NCBI GenBank assembly: GCA_021014945.1
Contig: MU266478.1
Span: forward strand, 1-64,000
Reading direction: 5' to 3'
DNA from: Leucogyrophana mollusca
Lineage: Eukaryota; Basidiomycota; Agaricomycetes; Boletales
Length of the DNA: 64,000 nt
Of the stretch, positions 1-10,736 are shown in pieces. Both the position numbers and the translations under genes were made by a program. Positions within the stretch are counted from its first letter, which is position 1; every line of letters starts with the position of its first letter. A model generated the notes under the pieces. It was not told the origin of the DNA, did no database searches, and was given only the letters and a program-made list of their open reading frames with translations.

Positions 1-1164
1 GGGTTGAGCCGAATGTGGTCCAAAAAAGACCGGCTGTTGAGTCTTCCTCTTTGACGTGAAAGACCGAGTAGGTGAGGGATAGAAACTAACTAGGCTGAGA
101 GCGGTGGTGCAAAGAGAAATGGACATGGCAGTAGTGCATCGAGTTCGTTTGAGTCCAATTTCGGGCTTGTGAGGAATAATGCTGAGAAGTAACTTCATCA
201 GCTCCAAGTTCACGAGTCCACTTGATAAGTCGAAAAGACCCACGCATTCTGGAAAACAAGCCCATTGCAGACCATCTCGATTCACTTCCTGGGCCACTTG
301 AGGAGATATGTCAGATAGCTCGGGCGGCAAAAATCTGGTTGAATAGCCACTCAATACTTTCTCGCATCTTCTTAAATGCAGGTTTCTCCAAGATTTCTCG
401 ATGACCTTCACGTTCGGTTCTAACGGCTCCAGGTCCACGCTGGAGCTCGAAGACTCTCGGGCGCATTTGGATTTGACTGGAGATGGCGACGTACGTGAAA
501 TGTCGAGGGTGAACACGCCGTTTAGTTAGCTGGCTTTGTTTGTCGTGCAGGCTTTCTTTGTGCCAAGTTGAATCCCGTTTGCCGCATCGCGCATTTTCAT
601 TCAATATCGCGCACACATTTTCCAAGTCGCGCACACATTTTCCAAGTCGCGCACACATTTATCAAGTCGCGCACACCTCTTATGTACCGCGCGCGCATAA
701 TTAAATTAACAGATACAGCGCCATAAAGTTACAGTTCCAGCGCCATATGGAAATACCCATCTCGTTTGCACTTATTGTGCTTCTCCACATTCGTATTAAC
801 TTCAAGCAGAAACAGCTCTTCAAATCCGTTTGACTCCGCAGGACTCCCCCGAGCGCGCCACTGATCCTATTTACCAGGGGTTCCAATCCACCACGTCTGC
901 GTCCACCGCATGCCTGTCACATACAGAGCCACTAGGTCATGAACTCGGCACCGCACCGCCCCGTCTTTCCCCGCACGACCATTCTACCATATCTAATAGA
1001 TGGCAACGGAAGTGCCCATGCGGGTATAACAAATCACTGAGTCACTACAGCAAAACACTCACCAGAGGGTGTATGCTCGCAGCATTTGCAAGGTCAAAAT
1101 GCGTGCTCCGGGAGAAATAAAATAGATATCGCACCAGGCCCACGTCTATATCGACGGGTATCTC
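1..1164. other. No gene recognised at the left edge
   Basis: I see no reading frame here with recognisable protein features. The longest open frame (about 311-658, minus) runs through a tandem repeat and reads as low-information sequence. The stretch lies downstream of ALG5, which is transcribed leftwards, so its first part may be ALG5 3' UTR. The AT-rich block around 680-720 and the repeat at 601-680 are the only structure I can point to. Confidence 0.5.
601..680. repeat. 20-bp tandem repeat, four copies
   Basis: Four head-to-tail copies with an exact 20-bp period, consensus TCCAAGTCGCGCACACATTT. The two middle copies (621-660) are identical; the outer two differ at a few bases. Related CGCGCA words continue on both sides. 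It is not in any recognised gene. Confidence 0.9.
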
Positions 1165-2379
1165 CTACATCTTTGGTATCGAACCGACGTCAACCTTCCA
1201 CCGACCAGTCATCTGATTAGCCCTCAACACAAGCAGGTCCCTCAGCATCTGCAGCGAGTCCTTTACCACGTTCAGTTTACTCCCCGCAACCTCGTGCCAT
1301 TCCACTGGGACTTCCTCGACTGGTATTCCAAGCTGTTTTGCGAGCAAGAGCAGCTCGACATCAAATATCCAGGTTGCGAGGTGCTGGGCGGGGAAGATCT
1401 GCTGGGCTGCGCGTCGCGTGAAGAGCTTGAAGCCGCACTGAGTGTCCCGAATGTGACCGACACCGACTATGCGCAAGATGGTATGCAGCCCGTACATGAG
1501 GATGTTTCGAATCACCGAGCGCTAGAGTACATTCAACACAGTCCTGAAAATGAAATAACCAACCAGCCTCACCTTAACGACAGCCTCAGTCTTGACCAAA
1601 TGTGCTCTGCTGCCAACAACAACTGCCGGCTCGTTTTTGGGAGCAACGCCATCCATGGCTTTCCACAAAAGCTCCAGATCCTCAAAGCGGCTCGCGCCAT
1701 CCGCATCGACCATCAACAGCCGGTGTCCCCTCGCATGCAACATCCCATGCCTCACTGCGCCTCCCTTCCCCAGGTTCTTCTCCAGCGTGATAACGCGAAT
1801 CTCGCTCTCGGGGTGCTCCTTCGCGAGCTTGAGCGCAAGGTCAGACGTGCCGTCCGCGGACCCGTCGTCGACGACGAGCAGCTCGTGCGTGCGCGAGTTC
1901 TTGAGCGCGGGCGTGGTGAGGTGGGCGATGGTCGTGGCGAGCATGGACGGCATGCGGGCGGTCTCGTTGTACGCAGGGATGATGACGCTGAGGTCGACAG
2001 AGCCTGCGTCCGATAGTGAGGGGAGGGCTCGTGGCGCATTTGGAGCTGAGTGCGAGCGGTATTTTTTCTCGGACGGACGGGTGATTATTGGTGGTGGCGA
2101 GAGCAAAATGAGAGCTATGTAGAACTGAGAATGATTAGTGACGGTGCAGAGTAGGGTTTTGGGGAAAGATGCGATCAGATTGTAGGGATGCAACTCCCAG
2201 ACCCGGGGTTGTGTCGTCCTCGCCACAGCGCGACGCCTCGAAAGACGGCCCGTGACTCGAAGAACAAGGATGAAGAGGGTATTCATCTTGTTTCAGTGCA
2301 GGGAACATGGATAGTGACTCACGCAGGGTATGGAAATGGCCAGCGCGGTGAGCGCATAAACGAGGACTGGTTGGTCCAT
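1165..2379 (-). CDS. ALG5: Dolichyl-phosphate beta-glucosyltransferase
   Basis: Transfers glucose from UDP-glucose to dolichyl phosphate on the ER membrane, supplying Dol-P-Glc for N-glycan precursor assembly (known for the family). I read three exons: 2379-2323, 2124-1573 and 1521-1165, which sum to 321 residues, close to the usual Alg5 length (about 330). The start gives MDQPVLVYALTALAISIP, a hydrophobic N-terminal anchor continued by YIALILL after the first intron. The GT2 glycosyltransferase core follows: DLSVIIPAYNET, then VVDDGSADGT, NLGKGGAVRHGML and the DADGASRF acceptor motif. After intron 2 come RNILMYGLHT, DTQCGFKLFTRRAA and WHEVAGSKL, all characteristic of Alg5. Both introns are GT-AG and the frame closes exactly. 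It lies 290 bp beyond the 3' end of RXT3 on the same strand. Confidence 0.95.
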
Positions 2380-2672
2380 TTTGCGAAAACTGAAGAACTC
2401 AGCTGGAAACGTTCGCCAGCATACGCGTTCAGAACGAGCCTGTGGAAAAAAGAGAGACGAAGAATAGAGAGGACAGGAATCCGGTGCTGCAGTACGTGAA
2501 GAAGGCTATGTGCCACGTCCCGTGAGACTTTGCATCAAGCCGACATGTCGACATGTGAGCTGAGAGGGGCAACAATTCCGAGTCTCGACGATTAAATTAC
2601 TTGTGTAGATTAGACACCTAGAGCAACCAATAACATAGCAAACGAAAGCAATTGTACACTATGCACCCCAGC

Positions 2673-5600
2673 TCAGAGCGCGCCAAGATACCACCTCCAT
2701 CTCAGCACTTCAATCCGCTGCTCATCCACCTCCATCGCCTCGTCGCTCTCTGCACGGTCACCACCAGACACGACGAGCACGTCCTTCTCAAACCGCAAGT
2801 TCGCCTCGACTAGATTGCGTCGCAAGACGCGGGCGGTTGGGTTGGGTTTCTCTGGGGCGGCATGCGGGGGCGGAGGAAGAGGCGAGCTAGGGGAGGCCGC
2901 GGGAGGAACGTCGGTGACGACAGGAACTTCGTCGTCCTTGGGTTTCTCTTCCTCCGGTGGATCCGCTAATGGGGGTTCAGCGTCCATCTGGGCCTCGTTA
3001 TCGATGGGAGCAGGCTGTGCGTCTTCTTCCTCGCCCTTCTTTGAGTCTGGGTCTGCCTGCGGTGGATGAGACGCGGCAGGAGGAGAGGCAGCTGGAACAG
3101 CCGTGTCCACACGCGGTGTCTCCACATCCGCCGCCTTGTCTTTCTCGCCCCCCATCCCCTCTGCCTCCTCTTCCTTTTCGGCACCCGGCTCTGGAGCCGG
3201 CGAAGCCGTGTCTGGAGTAGTCGTGTCGACTTTCGCGACGTCCCCGTCCTCCGTGCTTGCGTCGGCTCGACCCTCAGCGGCGGCAACAAGCAACGACAGG
3301 GTATATCTCGTCTCCCCCTCCCCACCCGTCCCATCAGACGCAACCAAAAACGCCCCCTCTCGACTCTCCAGAACGACCGCACGCACATCAGCCTCAGCCT
3401 CCCCGCCATCGCCACCCCCATCCACCCTCCGCCGCTTCCGCAAAGGCACCTCGTCACCAGTCGCGAACAGCACAGCCGAGACGACGCGCGGATCGTATTT
3501 GAACCTATAATAAACGCAAAGTAATGATTGAGTTAGCGATAAACAACGGGCGAGTGCGGGGAAGCAGACAGACGTACCCAACGCCAATGGCGCCCTTGCC
3601 AGAGGGGCCAAAAACGATCGTGCGGGCCTCCATACTCCGCGTTTCTTCTGCGACCACGAGTTGCTTGTCCACGATGCGTCTGCGTTTCCGGGGGTTCGTG
3701 TTCGTCACGTCCCCGAACGCACGGCCACTCGCACTGCTATTGGTCACATCCACGAGGGGCGCAGTCGCAATCGAAATCGCATCTGTAGACCCGGCCGGCC
3801 CAAGCACAGCAGCCCTCCGCTCCGCATACTCCGCCAACCTCTGCGCGCGGGTCCTCAAGCCCGTGTTTTTCTGTACCGAGGTCATCATCAGTATCAGCCC
3901 ACACATAAGACATCCCCAACACCAACACCAAACACCAGAAAGAACACCAGAAAGAACACCAGAAAGAACACCAGAAAGAACACCAGAAAGAACACAAAAC
4001 ACAACAAAACAGCAAAGAACACCCACCTCAACAACCTCAACACCCACAACCTCAAACGCACTCCCATCGTGGCCCCACCCCCAGCCCGCGCTGACCACCC
4101 CACGCCCATCGTCCTCCGCCTCCTCGATGCTCCCCATCCCGAGGCTCCCGAACCCCACCCCCACCCCGCCCCCGCCGAGGTCCACCCCGCTGCCGATGCC
4201 GATGGCGTCGACCCCGCCGCGCCCGTCCCGCGACGCGCTCGGGTGCCCGTAGAACGCCTCGCCCCACCCGCCGACGAAACGCGAGGCCCAGACGCCGGTG
4301 GGCTCCTCTGGACGTGATTGTATTTGCGCTTGTCCTTGGGTCTGCGCTTGGGTTTGCGGTTGCGATTGTGTGGGAGGCGCGGGATTCGTCGACGTGTGGT
4401 TCGCGGTAGACGCGGAATTGGAATTGGAGGTACCCCCAGCCGTCGAAACGACAGCAACGCTCGACACAGTCGGCACAACCGCCAACAGCACCCTCACATC
4501 CCTTCCCTCGCGCCGCGCGCGGCCCACCGCACTCCACGTGAGCAGCCCAGAGTGCACCGCGCACGCGAGGACGTCCGAGTCGTCCGTGTACACGCGGCGC
4601 TTGTTGTGCACCAGCGCCGTGCCCTCGGTCGGCGTGCTGTTGGCGCTGCGGGACGCGCCGTTGTTGGAGTTGGAGTTGTTGGAGTTGGGATTGGAGTTGG
4701 GGAAGTTGGGGTTGTTGGAGTTGAGGCCGGCGCCGTTGGGGTTCTGGTGCGGGTTTTGGATGGTGTGGTTCGGGCCCGGGGGGAGGAGCGGCGGAGGCGG
4801 GGGCAGGAGCCCGCCGCCCCAGAGACGCAGTTTTGTGGGGCGCGTACGGGGAAGGTGTCTGCTGGGGATGATGAGCGTGAGCCGGAGCTCCGTGGGGAGC
4901 GACTGCAGTGGCGCGTCCAACGCCTCCTTCTCCTCGCCCTCGCCCTTCACCCCCTTCCCACCCCCCTCCACACCAACCATCCCCCAATAAAACGGAAACG
5001 GCGTCCGCGGAAACACCCACGTCCCGAGGGTCCCGCCCCCGCCGTGCACGAGCCGCCACTCGCGCTCCTCACGCGCACGCACGAGCTCCGCCCGCTCCGC
5101 GCGCGCGAGGCGCTCGTGCTCCGCGAGGACGAGGCGCTCGTGTTCGCGGCGCTCGCGCTCGAGGAGCTCGACGCACTCGTGCGGGTCGAGCGCGTGCGGG
5201 TCGTGGCTGGGGTCCGTGAGCATCCGGGGGTCGTTGCGCGGGTCATGGTTGGGGTCCGCGAGCATGCGGGGGTCGTTGCGCACGTCGTGCCCGGGATCCA
5301 CAAGCATCCGCGGATCGTGCTCGCGGAGGTCGTGCAGCTCGAGGTGGCGGGAGCCGTCTGTGAACGCGCGCGGGTCGTGGTGCGTGAGCATGCGCTGGTC
5401 GTACTCGTTGAGAAAGCGGCGCTCACGTTCGTGGTTGAGGGCACGGGGGTCGCGCTCGAGATCGCGCTCTAGCATGTTGAGGGCACGGGGGTCGCGCTCA
5501 GGAAGCATACGGGAATCCCGCTCTAGCATACGGGAGTCGTGCTCGGCGGGCATGCGTGGGTCGCGCTCTAGCATGCGGTGATCCCGCTCGGCGGTCATGC

Positions 5601-8451
5601 GGAGATCTCGATCGGCGAGCATGCGGGGGTCGCGCTCTAGCATACGGGGGTCGCGCTCTAGCGTGCGGGGGTCGCGCTCTAGCGTGCGGGGGTCGCGCTC
5701 TAGCATACGATGATCCCGCTCTGCGAACATGCGGTGGTCGCGCTCAGGCAACATACGGGTGTCGCGCTCGGGTAACATACGGGCGTCCCGCTCGGGCATC
5801 ATCCGAGAGTCGCGGTCAGGCAACATACGGGCGTCGCGCTCTAGCGCACGGGGGTCGTGGTTACGCTCAGGCAACATACGGGCGTCCCGCTCGGGTAACA
5901 TACGAGCGTCGCGCTCAGGCATCATCCGAGAGTCCCGCTCGGTCACCATTCGCGAGTCCCGCTCGGGCAGCATACGGGCATCACGATCAGCAAACGCACG
6001 GAGGTCGCGTTCACGGAGATCTTGCTCGGATATGACGCGCCCCGGGCCGGGGAGGACGTCCATCATCTGCTCCATGCCCGCCATCATCCGCTCCCTCTCC
6101 CTCTCTCCGCCCCTTCCCCTCTCCACCAGCTCCCTTTCTCTCTCCACCAGCTCCCGCTCCCGCTCCGGAACTCCACCCCCCTCCCTCACACCACCCCTCA
6201 ACCCCAACCCCAGCCCCAAACCCGCCACATCCCGCTCGCGGGCCTCCTCGCGATAGATCCTCTCCCGCTCTACCGACGGGAGGCGCGAGTGCGTGCGCCT
6301 TTCGCGTTCTCCGCCTCCACCCCTGTCCCTGTCCGCACCCCTCTCTGCACCTGTGCTTGCATTGCTTGCATCCACCCCAGCCGCACCACCTGCCCTCTCC
6401 CCACCCCCACCCACCCTCTCCCCACCTCCACTTGCACCGCCCGGACCCGCTCTGTCAACACCTCCTCCACTTGCAGCGCCCGCGGCATCCCCCCGCCGCT
6501 GCTGGAACTCCCTCTCGCGATCCCGATCGCGGTGGAACATCCGCTCGCGCTCGGAGCGCTCGCGTTGGAGATGCAGCTGGATGTCCCGCTCGCGTTCGCG
6601 TTCGGGGCGGGGGAGGAGGTCGGGTCGCTCGCGTGGGAGGTCGCGGGGGAGGTCAGGGCGGTCGCGGTCGCGTTGGAGGTTGGGGTCTCGTTGGAGGTCG
6701 CGTTGGAGGTTGGGGTCTCGTTGAAGTTGAAGTTGATCGGGACGTTCACGTTCGCGTTGGATCTGGAGTGGGATATGGTCGGGCCGCTCACGGTCAGTGC
6801 GGGGAGGGTGGTCTGGGCGGTCACGCTGGACCTGGTCGGGCCTCTCACGCTGAAGATGGAGCTGCTCAGCCCTCGGGCCCTCGCGCTGGAGATACACCTC
6901 CCTCTCCCGCTCTCGTTGGCTTTCGCGCTGCAGGTGGGGGTCTCGGTCTAGGCGTTGAGGCCCAGCGTCCCGGTCCAGGCGCTGCACCCCAGCGTCCCGC
7001 TCCAGACGCTGACCGTGGGCGTGGGGGTCGCGGTCAAGGGGGGGTCTTTCGCGTAGTGCTGGGTCACGTTCGCGAAGGGCTGGGTCACGTTCGCGAAGGA
7101 CTGGGTCACGTTCTCGAAGTGCTGGCTCGCGGTCCCGAAGTGCTGGGTCCCGCTCGCGCAGTGCTGGGTCCCGCTCACGCAGCGCAGGCTCGCGCTCACG
7201 CAGCGCAGGGTCACGTTCCCGCTCCCTAAGCAAGCCCCCGCGATCATGCTGAAGCGGGTAATCCCGTGCCCTCTCCCAGAGATCTCGGTCACGTTCCCTC
7301 ATCTCCCGCTCCCAGAGGTCTCGTTCACGTGGGTCCCTCTCCCTCTCGCGGACGTCCCTGTCGCGCTCACGGACTTCCCTCTCCCTCTCACGGACATCCC
7401 TATCGCGCTCACGGTCCCTCGCCTCCCTATCACGCTCGCGGACATCCCACTCCTGGGGGTTGAGACGGGTCTGGAACGAGCCCTGGCCGGGGAGGAGCGC
7501 GGGTTGGGGGCGGCCTGCGTTTGGGAGTGGTGCGGGGTATGTATTAGGGTTTGGGTTTGGGTTTGGGCTGGCCATGGGGGGATGCACCATGGGGGGGTGC
7601 ACGGGGGACTGGTGTGGGCGGGGGCGGGAGCGGGTGTGTTGTGGGACGAAGAGTTCTGGCTGGGGGCGTTCGTGGGGAGGGGGGTTGCGCTCGCGTTCGA
7701 CCTGGAGGATGCTTCGCTCTGGCGCACGTTCGTGGGGTGGGGCTGCACGTTCGTGTGGTGGGGCTGCACGGTCGAGTTGGAGGACACCTCGCTCCGGTAG
7801 GGGAGGACGGTCGTGAGGGCGGTCGAGCTGGAGGACGGGGCGGGGAGTAGCACGCTCTGCAATCTCCCTCTCCCTAGCTACAGCGCGTATGACGTCCATG
7901 TCCTCCCTGTCGCGGTCAGAGGGCGGTGGCTTAGTGGGGAGAATGGTGGGGCTGGGCTTGGCGGGTGCAGCTGGTGACAATTTGGGGATGCTAGGGCTCT
8001 GTTTGGCGACCGAGTTTGGGCTGCTATGCATTGAGGATGTAGCAGCGGGGTGAGTGCGCTTTTCGTTAACGGGAGAGTGTGAATCTGGAATATGATGAGC
8101 TGGTTCGGAAGAAAGAAAGAACGCGGCAGGGGCGGACTGACCGGGGGCACGCGGTGCACGAGAGGACCCCGGACCCCATGTGGCAGCAGTGGGCGAAGGG
8201 TGCTGCAGGCTCGCCATCGCTGGCCCTGGCGACGTTGCGCCCGCTGGCGGGGCTGCTGTCCGCGCTGGCACGGGCGCCGGGGGGTAGAAGCTGCTGTACG
8301 GCGCTGGCGCTGGTGGCGGCACGGTGCTCGGGCCCGTGGTGGTGGTGGGCGCTGTGGGGGGCGGCGGGCGCTGTGGGTGGGCTACATCGCTCTGGGACGG
8401 GGGTTTTCTGTGCTGGGAGGGCGAGTCTTGGAGGAGGGCGGCGACGTTCAT
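2673..8451 (-). CDS. RXT3: RXT3-like subunit of the Rpd3 histone deacetylase complex, greatly enlarged
   Basis: Rxt3 is a subunit of the Rpd3L histone deacetylase complex (known in yeast). Exons are 8451-4027, 3870-3578 and 3504-2673, giving 1849 residues in one frame; yeast Rxt3 is only about 300. The start MNVAALLQDSP is followed by about 330 Pro/Ala/Ser-rich residues. Then come about 800 residues of Arg/Glu/Asp-rich repeats, including RERDPAL units, and 9-residue ARMLPERD-type units. The Rxt3 domain follows: WVFPRTPFPFYWG, LRLTLIIPSRHLP, RRVYTDDSDVLACAVHSG, DDGRGVVSAGWGWGHDGSAF and, across two introns, RTIVFGPSGKGAIGVGFKYD and DPRVVSAVLF. The tail is acidic and Pro-rich. The first intron (3871-4026) has no stop and is a multiple of three, so retention would be in frame. 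The family call is firm; the repeats' role is unknown. Confidence 0.85.
3931..3998. repeat. 12-bp minisatellite inside an RXT3 intron
   Basis: Five perfect copies of AACACCAGAAAG (plus strand) plus a partial sixth. It lies wholly within the 156-bp first intron of RXT3, close to the donor side on the minus strand. Because the unit is 12 bp, changes in copy number keep the intron length a multiple of three. Confidence 0.9.
5490..6010 (-). repeat. Coding tandem repeat in RXT3, RMLPERD-type units
   Basis: Degenerate 27-bp units encoding 9-residue repeats such as ARMLPERD and SRMMPERD, mixed with shorter 7-residue RMLERDP units (21 bp). At least 15 units can be counted. Most copies keep E-R-D and R-M and vary at one or two positions, which suggests expansion by slippage or unequal exchange. 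Looser relatives (DPRNDPRML) continue to about 5200. Confidence 0.8.
7060..7215 (-). repeat. Coding tandem repeat in RXT3, RERDPAL units
   Basis: About eight units of 7 residues (21 bp), consensus RERDPAL, with single-residue variants such as RERDPVL and RDREPAL. It is distinct from the RMLPERD block and lies N-terminal to it. Further RER/RDR dipeptide-rich sequence extends to about 7440. Confidence 0.8.
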
Positions 8452-8573
8452 GGATTGGATGGCGAGGAAGAGGCGACGATGAAAGTTGAGATTGGGTGTG
8501 TGAGAGAAGGAATTTCATACAAAATGAATTACAAACTTTACTATTACACCGATCGAAGAACTTCCGTCAATCA

Positions 8574-8579
8574 CACGTG
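8574..8579. promoter_or_regulatory. CACGTG E-box upstream of RXT3
   Basis: A CACGTG palindrome in the context CACACGTGATCC, 123 bp upstream of the RXT3 start codon. The same core occurs upstream of the MSD1-like gene, the second RING gene and the pericentrin-like gene in this window. Fungal bHLH factors of the Cbf1 type bind CACGTG (known); its use here is inferred. Confidence 0.4.
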
Positions 8580-9640
8580 ATCCAGATCCAGATCTTGACA
8601 TACGTAACTCGGCCTGTTCCGTGAACACGTCCTCCACGTCACTCGAGCGAGTCGTTGAAGCACCCCTCGACGCTCCCCGCTGTGCCATCATGATCTGCCA
8701 CGTCGATCACCCACGCCCTTCATCTCGCCGTTAATATCATTTCCTCAAGGCCAAGGCGGCGATAGTCCGTGACCACCGCCTTCACTCTCAATCTCCACAC
8801 ATCTCAGGCCCCGTTGTCTCCCTCCCATACCACTTTATTCTCACCTCAAGTCACATTTTGAACAGAGTCTCGATTGTTGACGTCATGTTGAATACTGCCC
8901 TTCATCTTCACGCTCGAACCGGATCAGGCCACCTAGGCATCCCATCAGTCCCGACAGTGATGCATAACGCAGAAGAAACACCGGTCAAACGATACCCAAC
9001 GCAAAGGGGGTCAACGCCAACGCAAGCCAGCTCACCCCGCCCGTAGAACATCTCTCAACGCATGGCACAATCGCCACCCGCACCCTCGTCTTCAGCTCGG
9101 TGCCCCCATCCATCCCCACTCAACGCTCCCTAAGCCCCTCGGCACACGGACCCACCCTTGCAGGGCCACCCTCACCCTCAACCTGCACACTTGATTTCTT
9201 ATTTGCGGGCGCGTCATTCTGAGCTTGGCAGTCCGTCACACGCAACGAACCCACCGCTGTCTCCCTCCCCTCTCCCCTGGCTTTCACCTTGCACGACAAG
9301 AACCCTCAGCTCCGCCCGACCATCGGCCGACTCATTCCTCAGGTTACCACATACCCCCGCCCTCAGTACTTCAGTCCTCAGGCTCAGTGTCGATCACCAC
9401 CCGCCTTCCAGGCCTTCCTCATTCCCCATCGCCACGCTCATGTCCCGTCCAATCACCCCACGCGTCACCAGCGAGCCGACCCCGTCCCCCAAGCTCTAGC
9501 GTTCACCTCCCTCGGCTCCCCAGTTTCCAGCCCCAGTTCTAATCCGCCCTCCCACCCTGCACTCAACGCAACAACCATCCCACCTCACGTGCGAATGCAT
9601 AGCGATCGGCGACCAGCCTTCCATCCACCCATTCCCCACC
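8580..9640. other. Pyrimidine-rich intergenic region upstream of RXT3
   Basis: About 1 kb rich in C and T on the plus strand, with no recognised protein. The open frame at about 9289-9801 is Pro/Ser/His-rich and runs into the composite relic, so I treat it as non-coding. The part nearest 8600 is probably promoter and 5' leader of RXT3. Confidence 0.5.
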
Positions 9641-9652
9641 CACCACCTAAAC

Positions 9653-9693
9653 AACCAGTCTTCTTGCTGCCGTCCAGAAAGGGGTGTCCTGCG
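9653..9693 (-). pseudogene. Fragment of the Fic/Doc motif exon
   Basis: The minus strand reads GHPFLDGSKKTG, a near copy of the motif exon of the intact gene at 10402-10434 (GHPFLDGNKRT). It carries Asn-to-Ser and Arg-to-Lys changes at two key positions. Identity extends into flanking intron (compare GTCCAGAAAGGGGTGTCCTG here with GTCCAGAAACGGGTGTCCTG at 10418-10437). No other part of the gene accompanies it. It abuts the RXT3 fragment. Confidence 0.75.
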
Positions 9694-9699
9694 CAAGTG

Positions 9700-9958
9700 G
9701 CGGCGGGGGAGGGAGCCTCGGGACCTGGGTGTTTCCGCGGACGCCGTTTCCGTTTTATTGGGGGGTTGATTTGGAGGGGTGAGAAGGAGGGGGCGGGGTG
9801 AAGGGGGAGAGCGAGGAGAAGGAAGCGTTGGATGCGCCACCGCAGTCGCTCCCCATGGAGCCCCGGCTCACGCTCATCATCCCCAGCAAACACCCCCCGC
9901 ACGCGCCCCAGAGTCGGTGCCCGAACCACGCCATCCGAAACCCGCACCAGAACACCGC
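9700..9958 (+). pseudogene. Duplicated internal fragment of RXT3
   Basis: The plus strand reads GTWVFPRTPFPFYWG, then hits an in-frame TGA at 9780-9782. DNA similarity to the RXT3 coding strand continues past it through the region encoding the LRLTLIIPS block, with several small indels and a deletion of about 50 bp. It ends near the stretch matching the Asn/Pro-rich linker. The source is roughly 4730-5045 of the RXT3 gene, whose coding strand is minus, so the copy is inverted. It has no start, splice sites or full domain. Confidence 0.85.
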
Positions 9959-10169
9959 CCAACACCCAACATCCAACTAAAAAACGCGTATCCGCAACCT
10001 GAAATCAAGTCCACGCAACCTCCCGAGTCCCGACACAGGCAGCGTCGAGGGGGCGCAGGCGCGCTGAGTCCCGACTAACGCCACTTGCAGCACCGACCAA
10101 CAACATGCTTATAGCGACACACCACCTGCCACGACCCTGTTCATACAAAACGAAAACACGGAAATCGGA

Positions 10170-10736
10170 CTATCTTCCTTCACCCTCGGATGTCACAAGA
10201 GCGTCCGCCCCCAGCAGGCCGCTAGCCACTCCGATGTGGCGCTCGGCCAGCTCACGCACGTCCTCGTCCACCTCCCCCACTTTCCCCCCCTCCGCCAAGC
10301 CAGGCAGCCCCCGCGCACGCACATACTCGTTCGCCAAAAAGAACGCTTTATAAAAGAAGCCAGTCAGCACGGGCCCACCACTCAACGCAACGCAACCCCA
10401 CCAGTCCTCTTGTTCCCGTCCAGAAACGGGTGTCCTGCCAGCGAGAAATGGTTTAAAGTTAAAAAATTAAAATCAAAATGTTGAACCGCGCCGTACAACT
10501 TGATTTTAAACGCAACGCAACCGACCTTTGATGATCCCATAAGCCAGGCTCGCAGCGAGCTCAGCCACGGACGAGTCGGGCTGATAATACGCCCTCTGCA
10601 GCGGCCTCGCCAGGGCGGATTCGAGCTCGTTGGGCTTGACGACTTGGGAGGTCGCGGGATGGACGATTTGCGCGTTTATGGCGCGGGCGAAGGCCGGTGT
10701 GAAGAGGCGGGCTAGGCGGGGGGCGTGGGCGGGCAT
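10170..10736 (-). CDS. Fic/Doc (death-on-curing) family protein
   Basis: Three exons, 10736-10526, 10434-10402 and 10345-10170, encode 139 residues in one closed frame, about the size of bacterial Doc (126). The start chosen is MPAHAPRL; an in-frame ATG lies 33 bp further upstream. The order is typical: ELESALARPLQRAYY, then AELAASLAYGIIKG, then the motif HPFLDGNKRT, then AFFLANEYVRARGLPG. The tiny second exon carries the motif. It has Lys after the GN (DGNKR), the Doc-type pattern, rather than GNGR of AMP-transferring Fic proteins. Family members modify target proteins with phosphate or nucleotide groups; the substrate here is unknown. No antitoxin-like gene is adjacent. Both introns carry GTTGCGTTGCGTT. 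The gene was probably acquired from bacteria at some point, which is inference. Confidence 0.85.

Noticed and set aside
311..658. 115-codon minus-strand frame near the left edge
   Set aside because: It starts inside the 20-bp tandem repeat and shows no conserved pattern.
7544..7568. TTAGGG/TTTGGG-like run resembling a telomere repeat
   Set aside because: It is TTTGGG rather than true TTAGGG repeats and encodes the Asn-Pro run of RXT3 on the minus strand.
4298..7800. Several long plus-strand frames antisense to RXT3
   Set aside because: They are mirror frames of the GC-rich, repeat-bearing coding strand; the minus strand has the recognisable Rxt3 domain.
9289..9801. 170-codon plus-strand frame as a gene
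   Set aside because: Its C-terminal part is the RXT3 relic in a different frame and the rest is low-complexity pyrimidine-rich sequence with no splice or domain support.
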